This document shows, one piece after another, positions 8,320-17,515 of a stretch of DNA of 42,624 nt. The translations under genes were made by a program, and so were the position numbers. The notes beneath the pieces were generated by a model. The model saw only the letters and a program-made list of their open reading frames with translations, was not told the DNA's origin and did no database searches. Every line of letters starts with the position of its first letter. Position 1 is the first letter of the stretch. Origin of the DNA: Caulobacteraceae bacterium (GTDB lineage: Bacteria > Pseudomonadota > Alphaproteobacteria > Caulobacterales > Caulobacteraceae); contig JAIBAU010000021.1 of NCBI GenBank assembly GCA_019695035.1, forward strand, positions 1 to 42,624. The letters are read 5' to 3'.

Positions 8320-8630
8320 CGGAGCCCCCTACCCTGCGCCCTCTTCCTTCGGGCGCTTGCAACGACGTTACGGTTGGGATCGCCGATAAGCAACGCATCC
8401 CCGCCGCGACCAAGCTCCGCCAAGAACGGGCCGGGGCCGGCTTCCCAGTCATGGCGATTTCTGTGAACAGGGGTATGTGGGCCGTAAGTTTACGGTTTTT
8501 ATTGGGAAATTGGCGTCTCCGGCCTGCTACATACCGACGCACCGCTCAGCCTAGGGTTGCCCTCTCCGCGAGGTTTTGCCATCCCCTACAGCAAGGTAAG
8601 CGAGAGTCGCCGGGGGAAGGTGTGACGGGC
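8320..8630. promoter_or_regulatory. Divergent promoter region with a candidate TetR operator
   Basis: A 311-bp region between the acyl-CoA synthetase and TetR genes. It contains the perfect 14-bp palindrome CCGTAAGTTTACGG at 8482-8495, followed by a T-tract, and the 8-mer TTACGGTT occurs again at 8368-8375. Such a palindrome beside a divergent TetR gene is a plausible operator. The arms are separated by only 2 nt, so it is not a terminator. A GANTC site (GAGTC) lies at 8604-8608. Confidence 0.4.
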
Positions 8631-9260
8631 GTGAGTGGGCTTAAACCTCCGGGTGCTCAAGAAGACCGTCTCGCCGCCAAGCGCCACCGCGTGCTGGAGG
8701 CGGCGCGGCGGCATTTCATGCATTCCGGCTACGCCGACACCGGCATCGAGGTGGTCGCACGGGACGCCCGCGTCTCCACCGCCACCCTCTACGACCTATT
8801 CCCCGGCAAGACGCAGCTCTTCCACGCCGTGATCGAAGATGCGGGCGCAGACTTCTCGCGCCGGATCGCCGAGGTGACCGCCGCCGAAGCGGACCTCATG
8901 GAGCGCCTGCGGACGTTCGCCACCGCCTACGCCCGGTTCATGAGCGACCCGTTCGTGCGCAACGTCTTCCGCCTGGTGGCCGCCGAACGCCGGCGCTTCT
9001 CCCCCGTGGCTCGCGACTTCTACGACCGGGGCCGCACGGACTTCGGCGGCGCGCTGATGGCCATCATCAGGGGCCTCGAAGCGGAGGGCCGGGTCGACTG
9101 CCCCAACAAAGCCCACGCCGCGGGCCAGCTCATGGGCATGATCGAGCATCCGACCTTCCTGGTGCCCCTGGTCACCGGCGGTGAGGTGGAGGCCAGCCGC
9201 AGCCACGAGGAGATCGCCGGCGAAGCGATCGAAACCTTCCTCGCCCGCTACGGCACGTAG
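8631..9260 (+). CDS. TetR/AcrR family transcriptional regulator
   Basis: A 209-aa one-component repressor. The N-terminal helix-turn-helix is clear (about residues 37-62: IEVVARDARVSTATLYDLFPGK), followed by the helical ligand-binding domain. The GTG at 8631 is preferred because GGGGAAGG ends 10 nt upstream and the resulting length fits the family; GTG at 8622 is only 1 nt from that site, and the ATG at 8451 would add 60 unsupported residues. Being divergent from the acyl-CoA synthetase, it probably senses an acyl-CoA or fatty acid and controls that operon and itself. Confidence 0.88.
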   Translation: MSGLKPPGAQEDRLAAKRHRVLEAARRHFMHSGYADTGIEVVARDARVSTATLYDLFPGKTQLFHAVIEDAGADFSRRIAEVTAAEADLMERLRTFATAYARFMSDPFVRNVFRLVAAERRRFSPVARDFYDRGRTDFGGALMAIIRGLEAEGRVDCPNKAHAAGQLMGMIEHPTFLVPLVTGGEVEASRSHEEIAGEAIETFLARYGT

Positions 9261-9264
9261 CCTC

Positions 9265-9930
9265 TCAGGGATAAAGGCGCGACTTCGACCAGCCGTCGCC
9301 GGCGCGCAGAAACTTGAGCCGGTCGTGCAGGCGGAACGGCTTGTCGCGCCAGAACTCGATCTCCTCAGGCACGACCCGATAGCCCGACCATTGCGGGGGC
9401 CGCGGCGGCTGGCCGAGTCCGAACCTGAGGGCGAACTTGGCGATGCGCTGTTCCAGGGCCAGGCGCCCGTCCATCGGTCGTGACTGTTCGGACGCCCAGG
9501 CTCCGATCTGGCTGTCGCGGGCGCGCGTCGCGAAGTAGGCGTCGGCCTCCGCCTCCGTGACGGGCTCGACTCGCCCGCGGACCCGCACCTGCCGGCGCAG
9601 GGACTTCCAGTGAAACAGGAGCGCCGCTTTGGGAACGGCCGCCAGCTGACGGCCCTTTGCGCTCTCGGTGTTGGTGTAGAAGACGAAGCCGCGAGCGTCG
9701 TAATCCTTGAGCAGCACCATGCGCACATCGGGCAGGCCGTCGACGTCGACGGTCGCCACCGCCATGCCGTTGGGGTCGTTGGGTTCGCTCTTTCTGGCGT
9801 CGGCGAACCACGCCGTGAACAGGGCGAAGGGTTCGTCCCGCTCGAAGATGCCCTCGTCGGCATTGGCCGCGTGGGCGCGCTCGTAGTCGGCCTTGGTCGG
9901 GCTGGGCGGTATATCGGCGGAAGAGGTCAT
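9265..9930 (-). CDS. pdxH: Pyridoxamine 5'-phosphate oxidase
   Basis: A 221-aa FMN enzyme that oxidises pyridoxine/pyridoxamine 5'-phosphate to pyridoxal phosphate. Recognised by the FMN-binding stretch [20 protein letters not shown], the KGRQL and [14 protein letters not shown] segments, the IGAWASEQS element and the C-terminal [14 protein letters not shown] with FRLHDRL, ending RLYP as is typical. The frame stays open far upstream across aroC and pirin; ATG at 9930 is chosen because it gives normal PdxH length. It is divergent from aroC (72-bp gap) and converges on the TetR gene. Confidence 0.95.
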   Translation of the reverse strand: MTSSADIPPSPTKADYERAHAANADEGIFERDEPFALFTAWFADARKSEPNDPNGMAVATVDVDGLPDVRMVLLKDYDARGFVFYTNTESAKGRQLAAVPKAALLFHWKSLRRQVRVRGRVEPVTEAEADAYFATRARDSQIGAWASEQSRPMDGRLALEQRIAKFALRFGLGQPPRPPQWSGYRVVPEEIEFWRDKPFRLHDRLKFLRAGDGWSKSRLYP

Positions 9931-10002
9931 CGGCGGGGATATAGCGCGGACGGGGGCGGCGAGTCTGTCGAAGCACGCCGATTTCTGCGCTAAGCCTGAG
10001 TC

Positions 10003-11109
10003 ATGTCGCACGACACCTTCGGCCACCTCTTCCGTGTCACCACCTGGGGCGAGAGCCATGGGCCCGCCATCGGCTGCGTGGTCGACGGCTGCCCGCCGGG
10101 ACTGCCGATCGGCGAGTCGGACCTGCAGATCTGGCTGGACCGCCGCAAGCCGGGCGGCAATCGCTTCGTCACGCAGCGCAAGGAGAGCGATACGGCGCAG
10201 ATCCTGTCCGGCGTCTTCGAAGGCGTCACGACCGGCACGCCGATCTCGATCCTGATCGCCAACGAGGACGCGCGATCCAAGGATTATGGCGAGATCGCCG
10301 ACCGCTTCCGGCCGGGCCACGCCGACTACGCCTACTTCGCCAAGTACGGCGTGCGGGACCACCGGGGCGGTGGTCGCTCCTCGGCGCGCGAGACCGCCGC
10401 CCGGGTTGCCGCCGGAGGGGTCGCACGTCTCGTGCTGGGACCGGAAATCCGGATTCGCGCGGCGGTCGTTCAGATCGGCCCCCACCGGGTCAGCCGGGAG
10501 CGCTGGGACTGGGATGAGATCGAGCGAAACCCGTTCTGGTGTCCTGACTCGACGATCGCAGGGACTTGGGAGGGGTTCCTCGACAAGACCCGAAAGAGCG
10601 GTTCGTCCTGTGGCGCCGTGGTGGAGGTCCACGCCGAGGGTGTGCCAGCCGGGTGGGGCGCGCCGCTCTACGGCAAGCTGGACGCCGAACTCGCGGCCGC
10701 TCTCATGTCGATCAACGCCGCCAAGGGCGTGGAGGTCGGCGCAGGATTTGCGGCGGCGGAACTGTCCGGTGAAGAGAACGCCGACGAGATGCGCATGGGC
10801 GAGCACGGACCTGAATTCCTCTCCAACCATGCCGGCGGAATTCTGGGCGGCGTCTCGACCGGCCAGGCCCTCATCGCGCGGGTCGCCTTCAAGCCGACCA
10901 GCTCGATCCTCACGCCGCGGCGAACCGTCGACATCACGGGCGCCGAGGTCGAGGTCGCCACCAGGGGGCGCCATGACCCTTGCGTGGGAATCCGGGGCGC
11001 GCCGGTGGTCGAGGCCATGACGGCCTGCGTGCTCGCCGACGCGTTCCTGCGCCATCGCGGCCAGACCGGAGGTGGCGCGTTCCAGCCAGGCCGACCGGGG
11101 CGGCTCTGA
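10003..11109 (+). CDS. aroC: Chorismate synthase
   Basis: A 368-aa FMN-dependent enzyme that converts EPSP to chorismate, the last step of the shikimate pathway. All three family signatures are present: [18 protein letters not shown] near the N-terminus, [16 protein letters not shown] near residue 125, and [17 protein letters not shown] near residue 325. Length and start are standard. It is divergent from pdxH, and the short 72-bp gap with GANTC sites at 9961-9965 and 9998-10002 must hold the promoter. The pirin gene follows after 63 bp. Confidence 0.97.
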   Translation: MSHDTFGHLFRVTTWGESHGPAIGCVVDGCPPGLPIGESDLQIWLDRRKPGGNRFVTQRKESDTAQILSGVFEGVTTGTPISILIANEDARSKDYGEIADRFRPGHADYAYFAKYGVRDHRGGGRSSARETAARVAAGGVARLVLGPEIRIRAAVVQIGPHRVSRERWDWDEIERNPFWCPDSTIAGTWEGFLDKTRKSGSSCGAVVEVHAEGVPAGWGAPLYGKLDAELAAALMSINAAKGVEVGAGFAAAELSGEENADEMRMGEHGPEFLSNHAGGILGGVSTGQALIARVAFKPTSSILTPRRTVDITGAEVEVATRGRHDPCVGIRGAPVVEAMTACVLADAFLRHRGQTGGGAFQPGRPGRL

Positions 11110-11172
11110 GCCCCTTCCGTAACTCGCGGTGTTACCTATATGAGCGCCTGACCATCCTGCAGGAGCCCCGCC

Positions 11173-11874
11173 ATGATTGAACGCAGACCCTTTGCCTCCC
11201 TCGGCGGCGCGGACCACGGCTGGCTCAAGGCCAAGCACCATTTTTCCTTCGCCAGCTACTACGACCCCGCTCGCATGAACTGGGGTTCGCTTCGCGTTTG
11301 GAACGACGACGAGATCGCGTCGAAGACCGGCTTTCCGCCCCATCCGCACGCGGATATGGAGATCATCACCTACGTCCGCACGGGCGCGATCACGCACCAG
11401 GACTCCATGGGCAATCAGGGCCGCACTGGAGCCGGCGATGTGCAGGTGATGTCGGCCGGCACGGGCGTACGCCACGCGGAATACAATCTGGAAGACGAGA
11501 CCACGACCCTGTTCCAGATCTGGATCCAGCCCAACGCCCGGGGCGGCTCGCCGAACTGGGGCGCCAAGCCCTTCCCCAAGGAAGCGCGAAACGGTCGCTT
11601 CGTGGTCCTCGCCTCCGGCATCAAGGAAGATGGCGATGACGTGCTGCCGATCCGGACCGACGCCCGCGTCCTGGGCGCGACCATCCCGGCAGGAGAGACC
11701 ATCACCTACGATCTGGGGGCGCACCGCCACGCTTACCTCGTGCCGTCTGCCGGAAGCATCGAGGTGAACGGGGTCCGACTGGCCGCGCGCGACGGCGCCG
11801 CGATCCGGGACGAGGCCGTTCTGACGCTGAGGGCCCTCGAGGACGCTGAGGTCGTGATGGTGGACGCCGCCTGA
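11173..11874 (+). CDS. Pirin family protein (YhhW-like bicupin)
   Basis: A 233-aa cytosolic bicupin. The metal ligands of the pirin/YhhW family are all present: His57 and His59 ([13 protein letters not shown]), His101 and Glu103 (GVRHAEYN). Relatives have quercetin 2,3-dioxygenase activity in vitro, but the natural role is unsettled. The C-terminal cupin ([19 protein letters not shown]) is intact. The ATG has ribosome site AGGAG at about 7 nt. Downstream there is a weak 6-bp inverted repeat (11890-11906) without a T-run. Confidence 0.92.
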   Translation: MIERRPFASLGGADHGWLKAKHHFSFASYYDPARMNWGSLRVWNDDEIASKTGFPPHPHADMEIITYVRTGAITHQDSMGNQGRTGAGDVQVMSAGTGVRHAEYNLEDETTTLFQIWIQPNARGGSPNWGAKPFPKEARNGRFVVLASGIKEDGDDVLPIRTDARVLGATIPAGETITYDLGAHRHAYLVPSAGSIEVNGVRLAARDGAAIRDEAVLTLRALEDAEVVMVDAA

Positions 11875-12023
11875 AGCGCCTTTCTATGGCCTGATCAAGA
11901 ATCAGGTTCGCAGGAGTTGCAGACCGGTCGGCGATTGACGTTGACCGGTGCAAACCCCGCGCCCTAGTCAGGGGATGGAAGGTCGCCGTTCGCGCGGCCA
12001 GGGAGGCCGGCGGCGACGGACCT

Positions 12024-12524
12024 GTGCGCTTCAATCTGCTGAAAATCCTGGTGGTCGACGACAACCACCATATGCGCACGATCCTCACCGAGGTGCTGCG
12101 CGCCATTGGCGTACGGGACGTCTACGAGGCCACGAACGGGGCTGAGGCGCTGCAGAAGATGCGCACCCAGCCCATTGATATCGTCATCGCAGACCTGGCG
12201 ATGGAGCCGGTTGACGGAATTGAACTCGTCCGCCTGCTTCGCAATGCACCCGACAGCCCTAACCAGATGGTGCCTGTAATCATGGTGACCGGGCACTCCA
12301 CCGAACGACGGGTCAAGGAGGCGCGCGACGTGGGCGCCAACGAGTTCCTCGGCAAGCCGGTCACCGCGCGGGGGGTATTGGAGCGGATCCAGGAGGTCAT
12401 CGACCACGCTCGCCCCTACGTCCGGTGCGAGAGCTACTTCGGCCCGGACCGGCGCCGCCATGAGGACGCCGGCTACGCGGGCCCGCGACGCCGCTCCAGC
12501 GACAAGACCGAGGAATCCGCCTAG
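12024..12524 (+). CDS. Single-domain CheY-like response regulator
   Basis: A 166-aa receiver protein without an output domain. Acidic pocket Asp12-Asp13, phosphoacceptor Asp57 (VIADLAMEPVDG), Thr89 and Lys111 (FLGKPV) are all present, so it should be phosphorylatable. The C-terminal extension carries FGPDRRR and PRRRSS, basic elements common in stand-alone alphaproteobacterial receivers. The start is GTG, with no in-frame alternative near the upstream GGGAGG. No kinase gene is adjacent; the two hybrid kinases in this window are possible but unproven partners. Confidence 0.85.
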   Translation: MRFNLLKILVVDDNHHMRTILTEVLRAIGVRDVYEATNGAEALQKMRTQPIDIVIADLAMEPVDGIELVRLLRNAPDSPNQMVPVIMVTGHSTERRVKEARDVGANEFLGKPVTARGVLERIQEVIDHARPYVRCESYFGPDRRRHEDAGYAGPRRRSSDKTEESA

Positions 12525-12602
12525 CCCCGGGGCCAGCCGTCGCAGCGCCGGCCGATCCGGGGACTGCTAGACTCGCCTGATCGCCGATTGAGGACCCGTC
12601 CA

Positions 12603-12866
12603 ATGCGTCGCATCGCCCTTGCCGCCTGCCTCCTCTGCACCTTGGGTCTCGGCGGTTGCGTCGCAGCAGCTGCCGTCGGCGCGGCCGGCGCCGTCGTGGG
12701 GACAGGTGTCGCGGTCACCGGCGCCACAGTCGGAGCAGGCGTGGACCTCGTCACCACTTCGGACAAGGAGCGTAGAGCGAAGGAGAAGAAGCGTCGCAAG
12801 CAGGAAGAGCGCGAGCGTCGGAAGGCAGAAAAAGAAGCCGAGCGCGAGGCCCGGCGCCACGGCTAG
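12603..12866 (+). CDS. Small lipoprotein with glycine zipper and charged helical tail
   Basis: An 87-aa predicted lipoprotein. A signal peptide ends in lipobox LGGC (Cys19). Residues about 20-48 form a Gly/Ala/Val stretch with glycine-zipper spacing (GAAGAVVGTGVAVTG), then about 35 residues of almost only Lys, Arg and Glu form a likely long charged helix (KERRAKEKKRRKQEERERR). The ATG at 12603 has ribosome site TGAGGA about 8 nt upstream. It may insert in or bridge envelope layers, but this is inference. It meets queD tail-to-tail through a shared CTAG. Confidence 0.75.
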   Translation: MRRIALAACLLCTLGLGGCVAAAAVGAAGAVVGTGVAVTGATVGAGVDLVTTSDKERRAKEKKRRKQEERERRKAEKEAEREARRHG

Positions 12867-13231
12867 ATGCTGAGGCTGCAGCGCTCGCCGATGGTCGGGC
12901 GGGAAATCTCGATCTTCGACAGACCCGGAAAACGGCCGGACAGGCGATCTCGGAAATACAGGCACAGCCGCTCAAGGGTGGGGTTCTCGAGCCCCGGCTT
13001 CTCATTGAGAAGTCCGTGATCCAGCTCGTGAGCCACGTCCTTCAGGGCCATCTCCAATTCGCCCAGGTCGGCGACCCAATCCTCGCCCGGGACCATCTCG
13101 CCGGCCACAGTAGCCTCCACGCGGAAGGAATGTCCGTGCAGGCTGCGGTAGCGGTGCTCGGGCGGCCCGACGTTCAGGTGATGGGCCGCGTCAAAGGTTG
13201 CGGCCTTCGTGATTTCGAAGGTGTGGTTCAT
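12863..13231 (-). CDS. queD: QueD-family 6-carboxytetrahydropterin synthase, cysteine-less variant
   Basis: A 122-aa T-fold enzyme expected to make 6-carboxy-tetrahydropterin from dihydroneopterin triphosphate, the step before QueE. The zinc histidines are present: His17/His18 region (DAAHHL) and LHGHSF (His32, His34), with Asp71-His72 and ENPTLERL further on. The position of the catalytic cysteine of E. coli QueD (the Cys in HKCGRLHGH) is Tyr here (HRYRSLHGH). It is the last gene of queC-queE-queD, 45 nt after queE. ATG at 13231 fits the family; a TTG nine codons upstream is less likely. Confidence 0.88.
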   Translation of the reverse strand: MNHTFEITKAATFDAAHHLNVGPPEHRYRSLHGHSFRVEATVAGEMVPGEDWVADLGELEMALKDVAHELDHGLLNEKPGLENPTLERLCLYFRDRLSGRFPGLSKIEISRPTIGERCSLSI

Positions 13232-13276
13232 GAAACTCTGGTCTTCCCGCCCAACCAACTGCCCCTGGGGGACAGG

Positions 13277-13909
13277 TTAGGGAACGCCGATGTACTTGTG
13301 GGTTTGGACGCTTAATCGCCAGCGCGGATGCGAAAGGCAATAGGCGACCGCCCGTTGGGTGTTCGCCTCGCGGTCGGCGTTGTCCATCGGCTGCAGGTAG
13401 AAACGCTCGAAATTCAACTGTTCGAAGCGCTCGGGCATGGCCGCCGCCTGGGGATAGACCAGTTTCAGCTCCTGCCCGGACGTCTGAACCAACGGCGCGT
13501 CCGCCTTGGGGCTGACGCATACCCAGTCGACCCCCGGCGGGACCGGCAGTGTGCCGTTGGTCTCGACGGCGATTTCGAAGCCACGGCCATGCAGGGCGCT
13601 GACAAGGGCCCCGTCCAGCTGCAACAGCGGTTCCCCGCCGGTGCAGACGACAAGACGGTTGTGGGGGCCCCCGCTCCAGGCATGCTCGACCGCGTCGGCC
13701 AACATCTCCGCAGTCCGGAACTTGCCGCCGCCGGGGCCGTCGGTTCCTACGAAGTCCGTATCGCAGAACCTGCAGACCGCGGTGAACCGATCCCGTTCAA
13801 GACCGCTCCAGAGATTGCAGCCGGCAAAACGCAGGAAGACGGCCGCGCGCCCAGCCTGCCCGCCCTCGCCCTGCACCGTGAGGAAGATTTCCTTGGCCGA
13901 ATACGTCAT
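13277..13909 (-). CDS. queE: 7-carboxy-7-deazaguanine synthase
   Basis: A 210-aa radical-SAM enzyme that contracts 6-carboxytetrahydropterin to 7-carboxy-7-deazaguanine. The cluster-binding cysteines are Cys31, Cys46 and Cys49, giving the enlarged Cx14CxxC motif (CDTDF after the last Cys) found in some QueE enzymes instead of CxxxCxxC. QGEG near the N-terminus and CTGGEPLLQ are also present. The ATG overlaps the TGA of queC (ATGA), so translation is probably coupled. Confidence 0.93.
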   Translation of the reverse strand: MTYSAKEIFLTVQGEGGQAGRAAVFLRFAGCNLWSGLERDRFTAVCRFCDTDFVGTDGPGGGKFRTAEMLADAVEHAWSGGPHNRLVVCTGGEPLLQLDGALVSALHGRGFEIAVETNGTLPVPPGVDWVCVSPKADAPLVQTSGQELKLVYPQAAAMPERFEQLNFERFYLQPMDNADREANTQRAVAYCLSHPRWRLSVQTHKYIGVP

Positions 13910-14616
13910 TGCGCCGCCCACTCGGCATATCCCCGAGCTCGCAGCTGGCAGGCGGGACAGGTCCCGCATCCATAGCCCCAGGCGTGGCGCTCGCCGCGTT
14001 CGCCCAGGTAGCAGGTGTGGCTGTGCTCGAGTATCAGGTCGACCAGCGCCTGCCCGCCCAACTGGCGAGCCAGGGTCCACGTCTCCGCTTTCGTCAGCTG
14101 CATGAGGGGGGTCTCAATGACGAAGTCCCGCGCCAAACCGAGCCTGAGCGCCTGCTGCTGCGCATCCAGGGTTTCGCGGCGACAGTCCGGATAACCCGAG
14201 AAGTCCGTTTCGCACATACCCCCCACGAGGTTGAGCATGCCGCGCCGATCCGCCAGGGCGGCGGCGTAGATCAGGAACACCAGGTTGCGGCCAGGCACGA
14301 AGGTCGTCGGCAAGCCCCGCTCGTCGACCTCGATGGCCCGCTCGGAGGTCATGGCCGTGTCCGCGATCGAGCCGAAACCACGGATGTCGATCACGTGATC
14401 GAGCCCAAGCCGCCGCCCTTCCGGAAGCGTTCGCGCCATTTCGTCGCGCACGACCTGGCGGGCCTGCATCTCGACGGCGTGCCTCTGTCCGTAGTCGAAA
14501 CCAACGGTCTCGACCCGCCCGTAGCGCCTCAGCGCCCACGCCAGGCAGGTCGCCGAGTCCTGCCCCCCGGAAAAGAGCACCAGCGCGGCGTCGGACGATG
14601 TCGGGGCGGAAGTCAT
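13906..14616 (-). CDS. queC: 7-cyano-7-deazaguanine (preQ0) synthase
   Basis: A 236-aa ATP-dependent enzyme that converts 7-carboxy-7-deazaguanine to preQ0. The PP-loop SGGQDS is at residues 16-21; the zinc site Cys202, Cys217, Cys220 and Cys223 (CGTCPAC) is complete. First gene of the queC-queE-queD operon and divergent from cutA (63-bp gap). queF, tgt, queA and queG are not in the window, and I see no preQ1 riboswitch upstream. Confidence 0.94.
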   Translation of the reverse strand: MTSAPTSSDAALVLFSGGQDSATCLAWALRRYGRVETVGFDYGQRHAVEMQARQVVRDEMARTLPEGRRLGLDHVIDIRGFGSIADTAMTSERAIEVDERGLPTTFVPGRNLVFLIYAAALADRRGMLNLVGGMCETDFSGYPDCRRETLDAQQQALRLGLARDFVIETPLMQLTKAETWTLARQLGGQALVDLILEHSHTCYLGERGERHAWGYGCGTCPACQLRARGYAEWAAQ

Positions 14617-14679
14617 TGCGGAGGCATGGAACCGGCGGTGAAGCCGGTCATATAGGATGGATTGCGAGGAGGCGCGCCC

Positions 14680-15039
14680 ATGTCGTCATCGAGCGGGACC
14701 GTGGTGCTGTACACCACCTGGCCGGACGCCGAAACCGCCGAGCGGGTCGGCGCGGAGGCGGTAGCCGAACGTCTGTCGGCCTGCGTCAACGTGCTTGCTC
14801 CTATCCGCTCGATCTACCGGTGGGAGGGCGCAGTTGACCGAACCGTCGAAACGCCGGCGCTGTTCAAGACCACGGGAGAGGCCTGCGACCGGCTGCGGGA
14901 CTTCCTCCTTTCCCGGCACCCTTACGAGACTCCGGCCATGCTGGCTCTCCCGGTGTTGCCGGACGGGTCAAACCCCGATTTTCTGGCGTGGATCTCGGCG
15001 GAGATCGGACAAACGCGACCCGTCGGGTCCGGAAGCTGA
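14680..15039 (+). CDS. cutA: CutA divalent-cation tolerance protein
   Basis: A 119-aa trimeric ferredoxin-like protein. Family residues are clear: [29 protein letters not shown] and the C-terminal [13 protein letters not shown] followed by FLAWI. CutA proteins bind copper in vitro, but their physiological role is uncertain. The ATG at 14680 has ribosome site GAGGAGG at 7-nt spacing; the upstream in-frame TTG at 14662 precedes that site and is rejected. Confidence 0.93.
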   Translation: MSSSSGTVVLYTTWPDAETAERVGAEAVAERLSACVNVLAPIRSIYRWEGAVDRTVETPALFKTTGEACDRLRDFLLSRHPYETPAMLALPVLPDGSNPDFLAWISAEIGQTRPVGSGS

Positions 15040-15136
15040 GAGCACTCCGAGTGGCAGCTCTTTGAATTTGATCGTCTTAACCACTCTGAAAACACCCACG
15101 GGTTAGAGGTGGGCGTAACCGAAGACCGGACGCCTG

Positions 15137-16771
15137 ATGCCGACGATCGACAGTCTCACCGAACGGGCAGCGCCGATTACGCCCGAGATGCCGGTCGCGG
15201 AGGTCTTCGACCTGTTTCGCAAGGACCCGGACGCCCTGGTGTTCGCAGTGGTCGAGGATGACCGCCCGGTCGGCCTCGTCGAGCGCCAGACTTTCCTGGT
15301 GGAACTGGCCGCCCGCAACGGATGCGCCGAGCACGCGGCCACGCCCATTCGGGAGCTTATGGACCCCGAGCCGGTGACCATCGAAGCCTCCACCGGCATT
15401 ACCGTCTTCTCGGATTCCATGCTGGGCGCGCGCGCCTCCGGCCTGCTGCGCGGCTTCATCCTGACGGACCAAGGCCGTTACGTCGGCGTCGGCTCCATGC
15501 TGTCGCTGTTGCAGGTGACGAGCGCCGCGGCCCGCCGGCGTCTTGAGGCCGCCGCGGATGAGGCGCAGGTCGTCGCGCAGGCGCGGATGGCCAACGAGGC
15601 GGCCGCACACGCCAAGTCCCAGTTTCTCGCTGTCCTGAGTCACGAACTGCGCACGCCGCTCAACGGCGTGCTGGCTGTAGCCGAGTTGCTGCAGCGTCAG
15701 CCCCTGGGCGAAGACGCCCAGGCCTACGTACAGACCATCGTCGACAGTTCCGACACCCTGCTGCGGACCCTCGCCGACGCGGTCGACCTGGCTCGCGCGG
15801 AAGCTGGCGAGCTCCAGCTGAACCCCGAACCCATGCTGGTTCGCTCCGTCATGGACGAGGTCCAGACCCTGTGGGGGCCGCGGGCGGCGCAGGACGGCGT
15901 GACGCTGCTGATCTCCTTTGACGGCGATCCGGAACTGGCCGCTGAGCTGGATGGCCAGCGGGTGCGCCAAGTCTTCAACAATCTCATCGGCAATGCTCTG
16001 CGGTTCGCCCGCGAGGGCGTTGTGGAGGCCAGCCTCAAGGCGTCCGTCGACGGAGATCGCGTGCGGATCGAAGGAGCCGTTCGCGACAAGGGGCCGGGCA
16101 TTCCCGACGACCGCATGGCCACCCTGTTCGATCTCCACAGCTCTGGCTCCAATCATCACGCCGGTGGTTCGGGGCTTGGCCTGGCCATGTGCCGTCAGGC
16201 GGTCGAGATGATGGGCGGCCAGATCCGCGCCGAAAGCAACGCAGGCCGGGGAGCCACCTTCGCCTTCGACTTCATGGCGCCGCGGACCTGGATCGAGGAA
16301 GAAAGCCAGAGCAACGTCTCGGAGATCTCCGAACTTGCCCTCCACAGCCAACCGCATGTGCTGATCGTCGACGACAACGCCACCAACCGCGTCGTCGCCC
16401 AGGCGCTTTGTGAGATGTTCGGCTGCACCAGCGAATGCGCCGAAGACGGCGTGGAAGCGGTAGAGGCCGTCTCCAGCCGGCGCTTCGACCTGATCCTGAT
16501 GGACATCAAGATGCCGCGCATGGATGGCGTCCAGGCGACGCAGGCCATCCGCGCCCTGCCCGGCGTCGCAAGTGAGACTCCGATTGTGGCGCTCACGGCC
16601 AACGCCGATCCTTCCGACGCCAAGCACTACCTGTCGATCGGCATGGCCTCGGTGGTCGAGAAGCCCATCAAGCCCGAACGCCTGCGCGCCGCCATCAATG
16701 CAGCCCTGGCGGCCGAGTCGACCGCGGCCTCCGAGAAGCCGTCCGCCCGGAAACGGCGCGCAGCCGGCTAG
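15137..16771 (+). CDS. Soluble hybrid histidine kinase with N-terminal CBS-like pair
   Basis: A 544-aa cytosolic sensor kinase with no TM segment. Order: two CBS-like repeats (about residues 8-60 and 70-128; FAVVEDDRPVGLVER and RGFILTDQGRYVGVG), a helical linker, HisKA with His169 in LSHELRTPLNG, an HATPase with N-box around Asn286, DKGPGIP and GGSGLGLA, then a C-terminal receiver with Asp412/413, phosphoacceptor Asp456 and Lys509. CBS pairs usually bind adenine nucleotides, so it may sense energy charge or a nucleotide second messenger (inference). Its stop shares CTAG with the opposing gene. No adjacent phosphotransferase or output regulator. Confidence 0.9.
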   Translation: MPTIDSLTERAAPITPEMPVAEVFDLFRKDPDALVFAVVEDDRPVGLVERQTFLVELAARNGCAEHAATPIRELMDPEPVTIEASTGITVFSDSMLGARASGLLRGFILTDQGRYVGVGSMLSLLQVTSAAARRRLEAAADEAQVVAQARMANEAAAHAKSQFLAVLSHELRTPLNGVLAVAELLQRQPLGEDAQAYVQTIVDSSDTLLRTLADAVDLARAEAGELQLNPEPMLVRSVMDEVQTLWGPRAAQDGVTLLISFDGDPELAAELDGQRVRQVFNNLIGNALRFAREGVVEASLKASVDGDRVRIEGAVRDKGPGIPDDRMATLFDLHSSGSNHHAGGSGLGLAMCRQAVEMMGGQIRAESNAGRGATFAFDFMAPRTWIEEESQSNVSEISELALHSQPHVLIVDDNATNRVVAQALCEMFGCTSECAEDGVEAVEAVSSRRFDLILMDIKMPRMDGVQATQAIRALPGVASETPIVALTANADPSDAKHYLSIGMASVVEKPIKPERLRAAINAALAAESTAASEKPSARKRRAAG

Positions 16772-17484
16772 GCTCCGGACTGGGCGTCGTCCTCGAGCGC
16801 GCTCAGGATCGTGATCTTCTGCCAGATCTTGCGGCCCAGACTGGTTGACAGCTCTTCCACGTCATTGACCGTCGCGAGCACTTCGGTGTCCGGCGTGCGC
16901 TCTCCGTAGAGAGCGGCCAGTTTGCCGATCAGAGCCAGCATCTCAGCGCAATACTCGAGGTAGCGGGTCAGCTGAAAGCGGGTCATCTCGCGAGTGGGCG
17001 ACGACTGGGTCGATGGGCCCCGTGACAGGATGACGGTCGGGTCCTTCGTGAGTTGGTGCATGTCGATGACGTGCGCGAAGGCGCGCAGTTCGTGCAGATC
17101 CTTCAAAACCCGGCCGCGCTTCAGCCGTTGCTCCAGGCTCATCAGGAACCAGACGCCTGCGGTGAGCAGCAGAAGCAGGTTGATGACCGATTCCAGACTC
17201 TGGCTGGCGTCAAGGAAGTCGCCCTCCAGCAGGTTCTGCCAGCGCACGTGGCTCAGGGCCCAGGCGCCGATGGCGATGCCGGCCGCGCTCATCAGGGCGA
17301 TGGCGCCTCGCAACAGCACATAGGGGCGCGATACGGCCCGCGCGCGGTCGGCGGTGGTGCGGGCCACCTCCACCAGATCCTGCGCTACGGCCGCCAGTCC
17401 CGCCCCCGGAAACCGTTCCGCGATACGGGCTTGCAAGGCCACCAGGGTCTTGACGACGAAGTCGGCGCGAAGATTGCGGCGCAT
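16768..17484 (-). CDS. Two-TM membrane protein of unknown function
   Basis: A 238-aa protein with two predicted TM helices (about residues 65-88 and 102-124), a basic N-terminal cytoplasmic part and a helical C-terminal part of about 110 residues. I do not recognise a family. The ATG at 17484 is chosen for the GGGGGAGGGG ribosome site just upstream. It lies 31 bp downstream of the exonuclease gene on the same strand and may be co-transcribed. Confidence 0.75.
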   Translation of the reverse strand: MRRNLRADFVVKTLVALQARIAERFPGAGLAAVAQDLVEVARTTADRARAVSRPYVLLRGAIALMSAAGIAIGAWALSHVRWQNLLEGDFLDASQSLESVINLLLLLTAGVWFLMSLEQRLKRGRVLKDLHELRAFAHVIDMHQLTKDPTVILSRGPSTQSSPTREMTRFQLTRYLEYCAEMLALIGKLAALYGERTPDTEVLATVNDVEELSTSLGRKIWQKITILSALEDDAQSGA

Positions 17485-17515
17485 CGGCCCCTCCCCCGAA
17501 GAGCCTAGCACAGCC

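Noticed and set aside
9931-11730. Open minus-strand frame extending pdxH far upstream across aroC and the pirin gene
   Set aside because: The extension is antisense to two well-supported genes and has no domain content; ATG at 9930 gives normal PdxH length.
11890-11906. Inverted repeat CCTGAT/ATCAGG as terminator of the pirin gene
   Set aside because: Only 6 bp, weak, and no following T-run; it contains a GANTC site but supports no firm call.
14391-14402. Palindrome GATCACGTGATC as a second parS site
   Set aside because: It lies inside queC and lacks the flanking TTT/AAA required by the parS consensus; only the CACGTG core is shared.
14617-14679. preQ1 riboswitch upstream of queC
   Set aside because: The divergent gap is only 63 bp and I see no H-type pseudoknot pattern or A-rich tail typical of preQ1 riboswitches.
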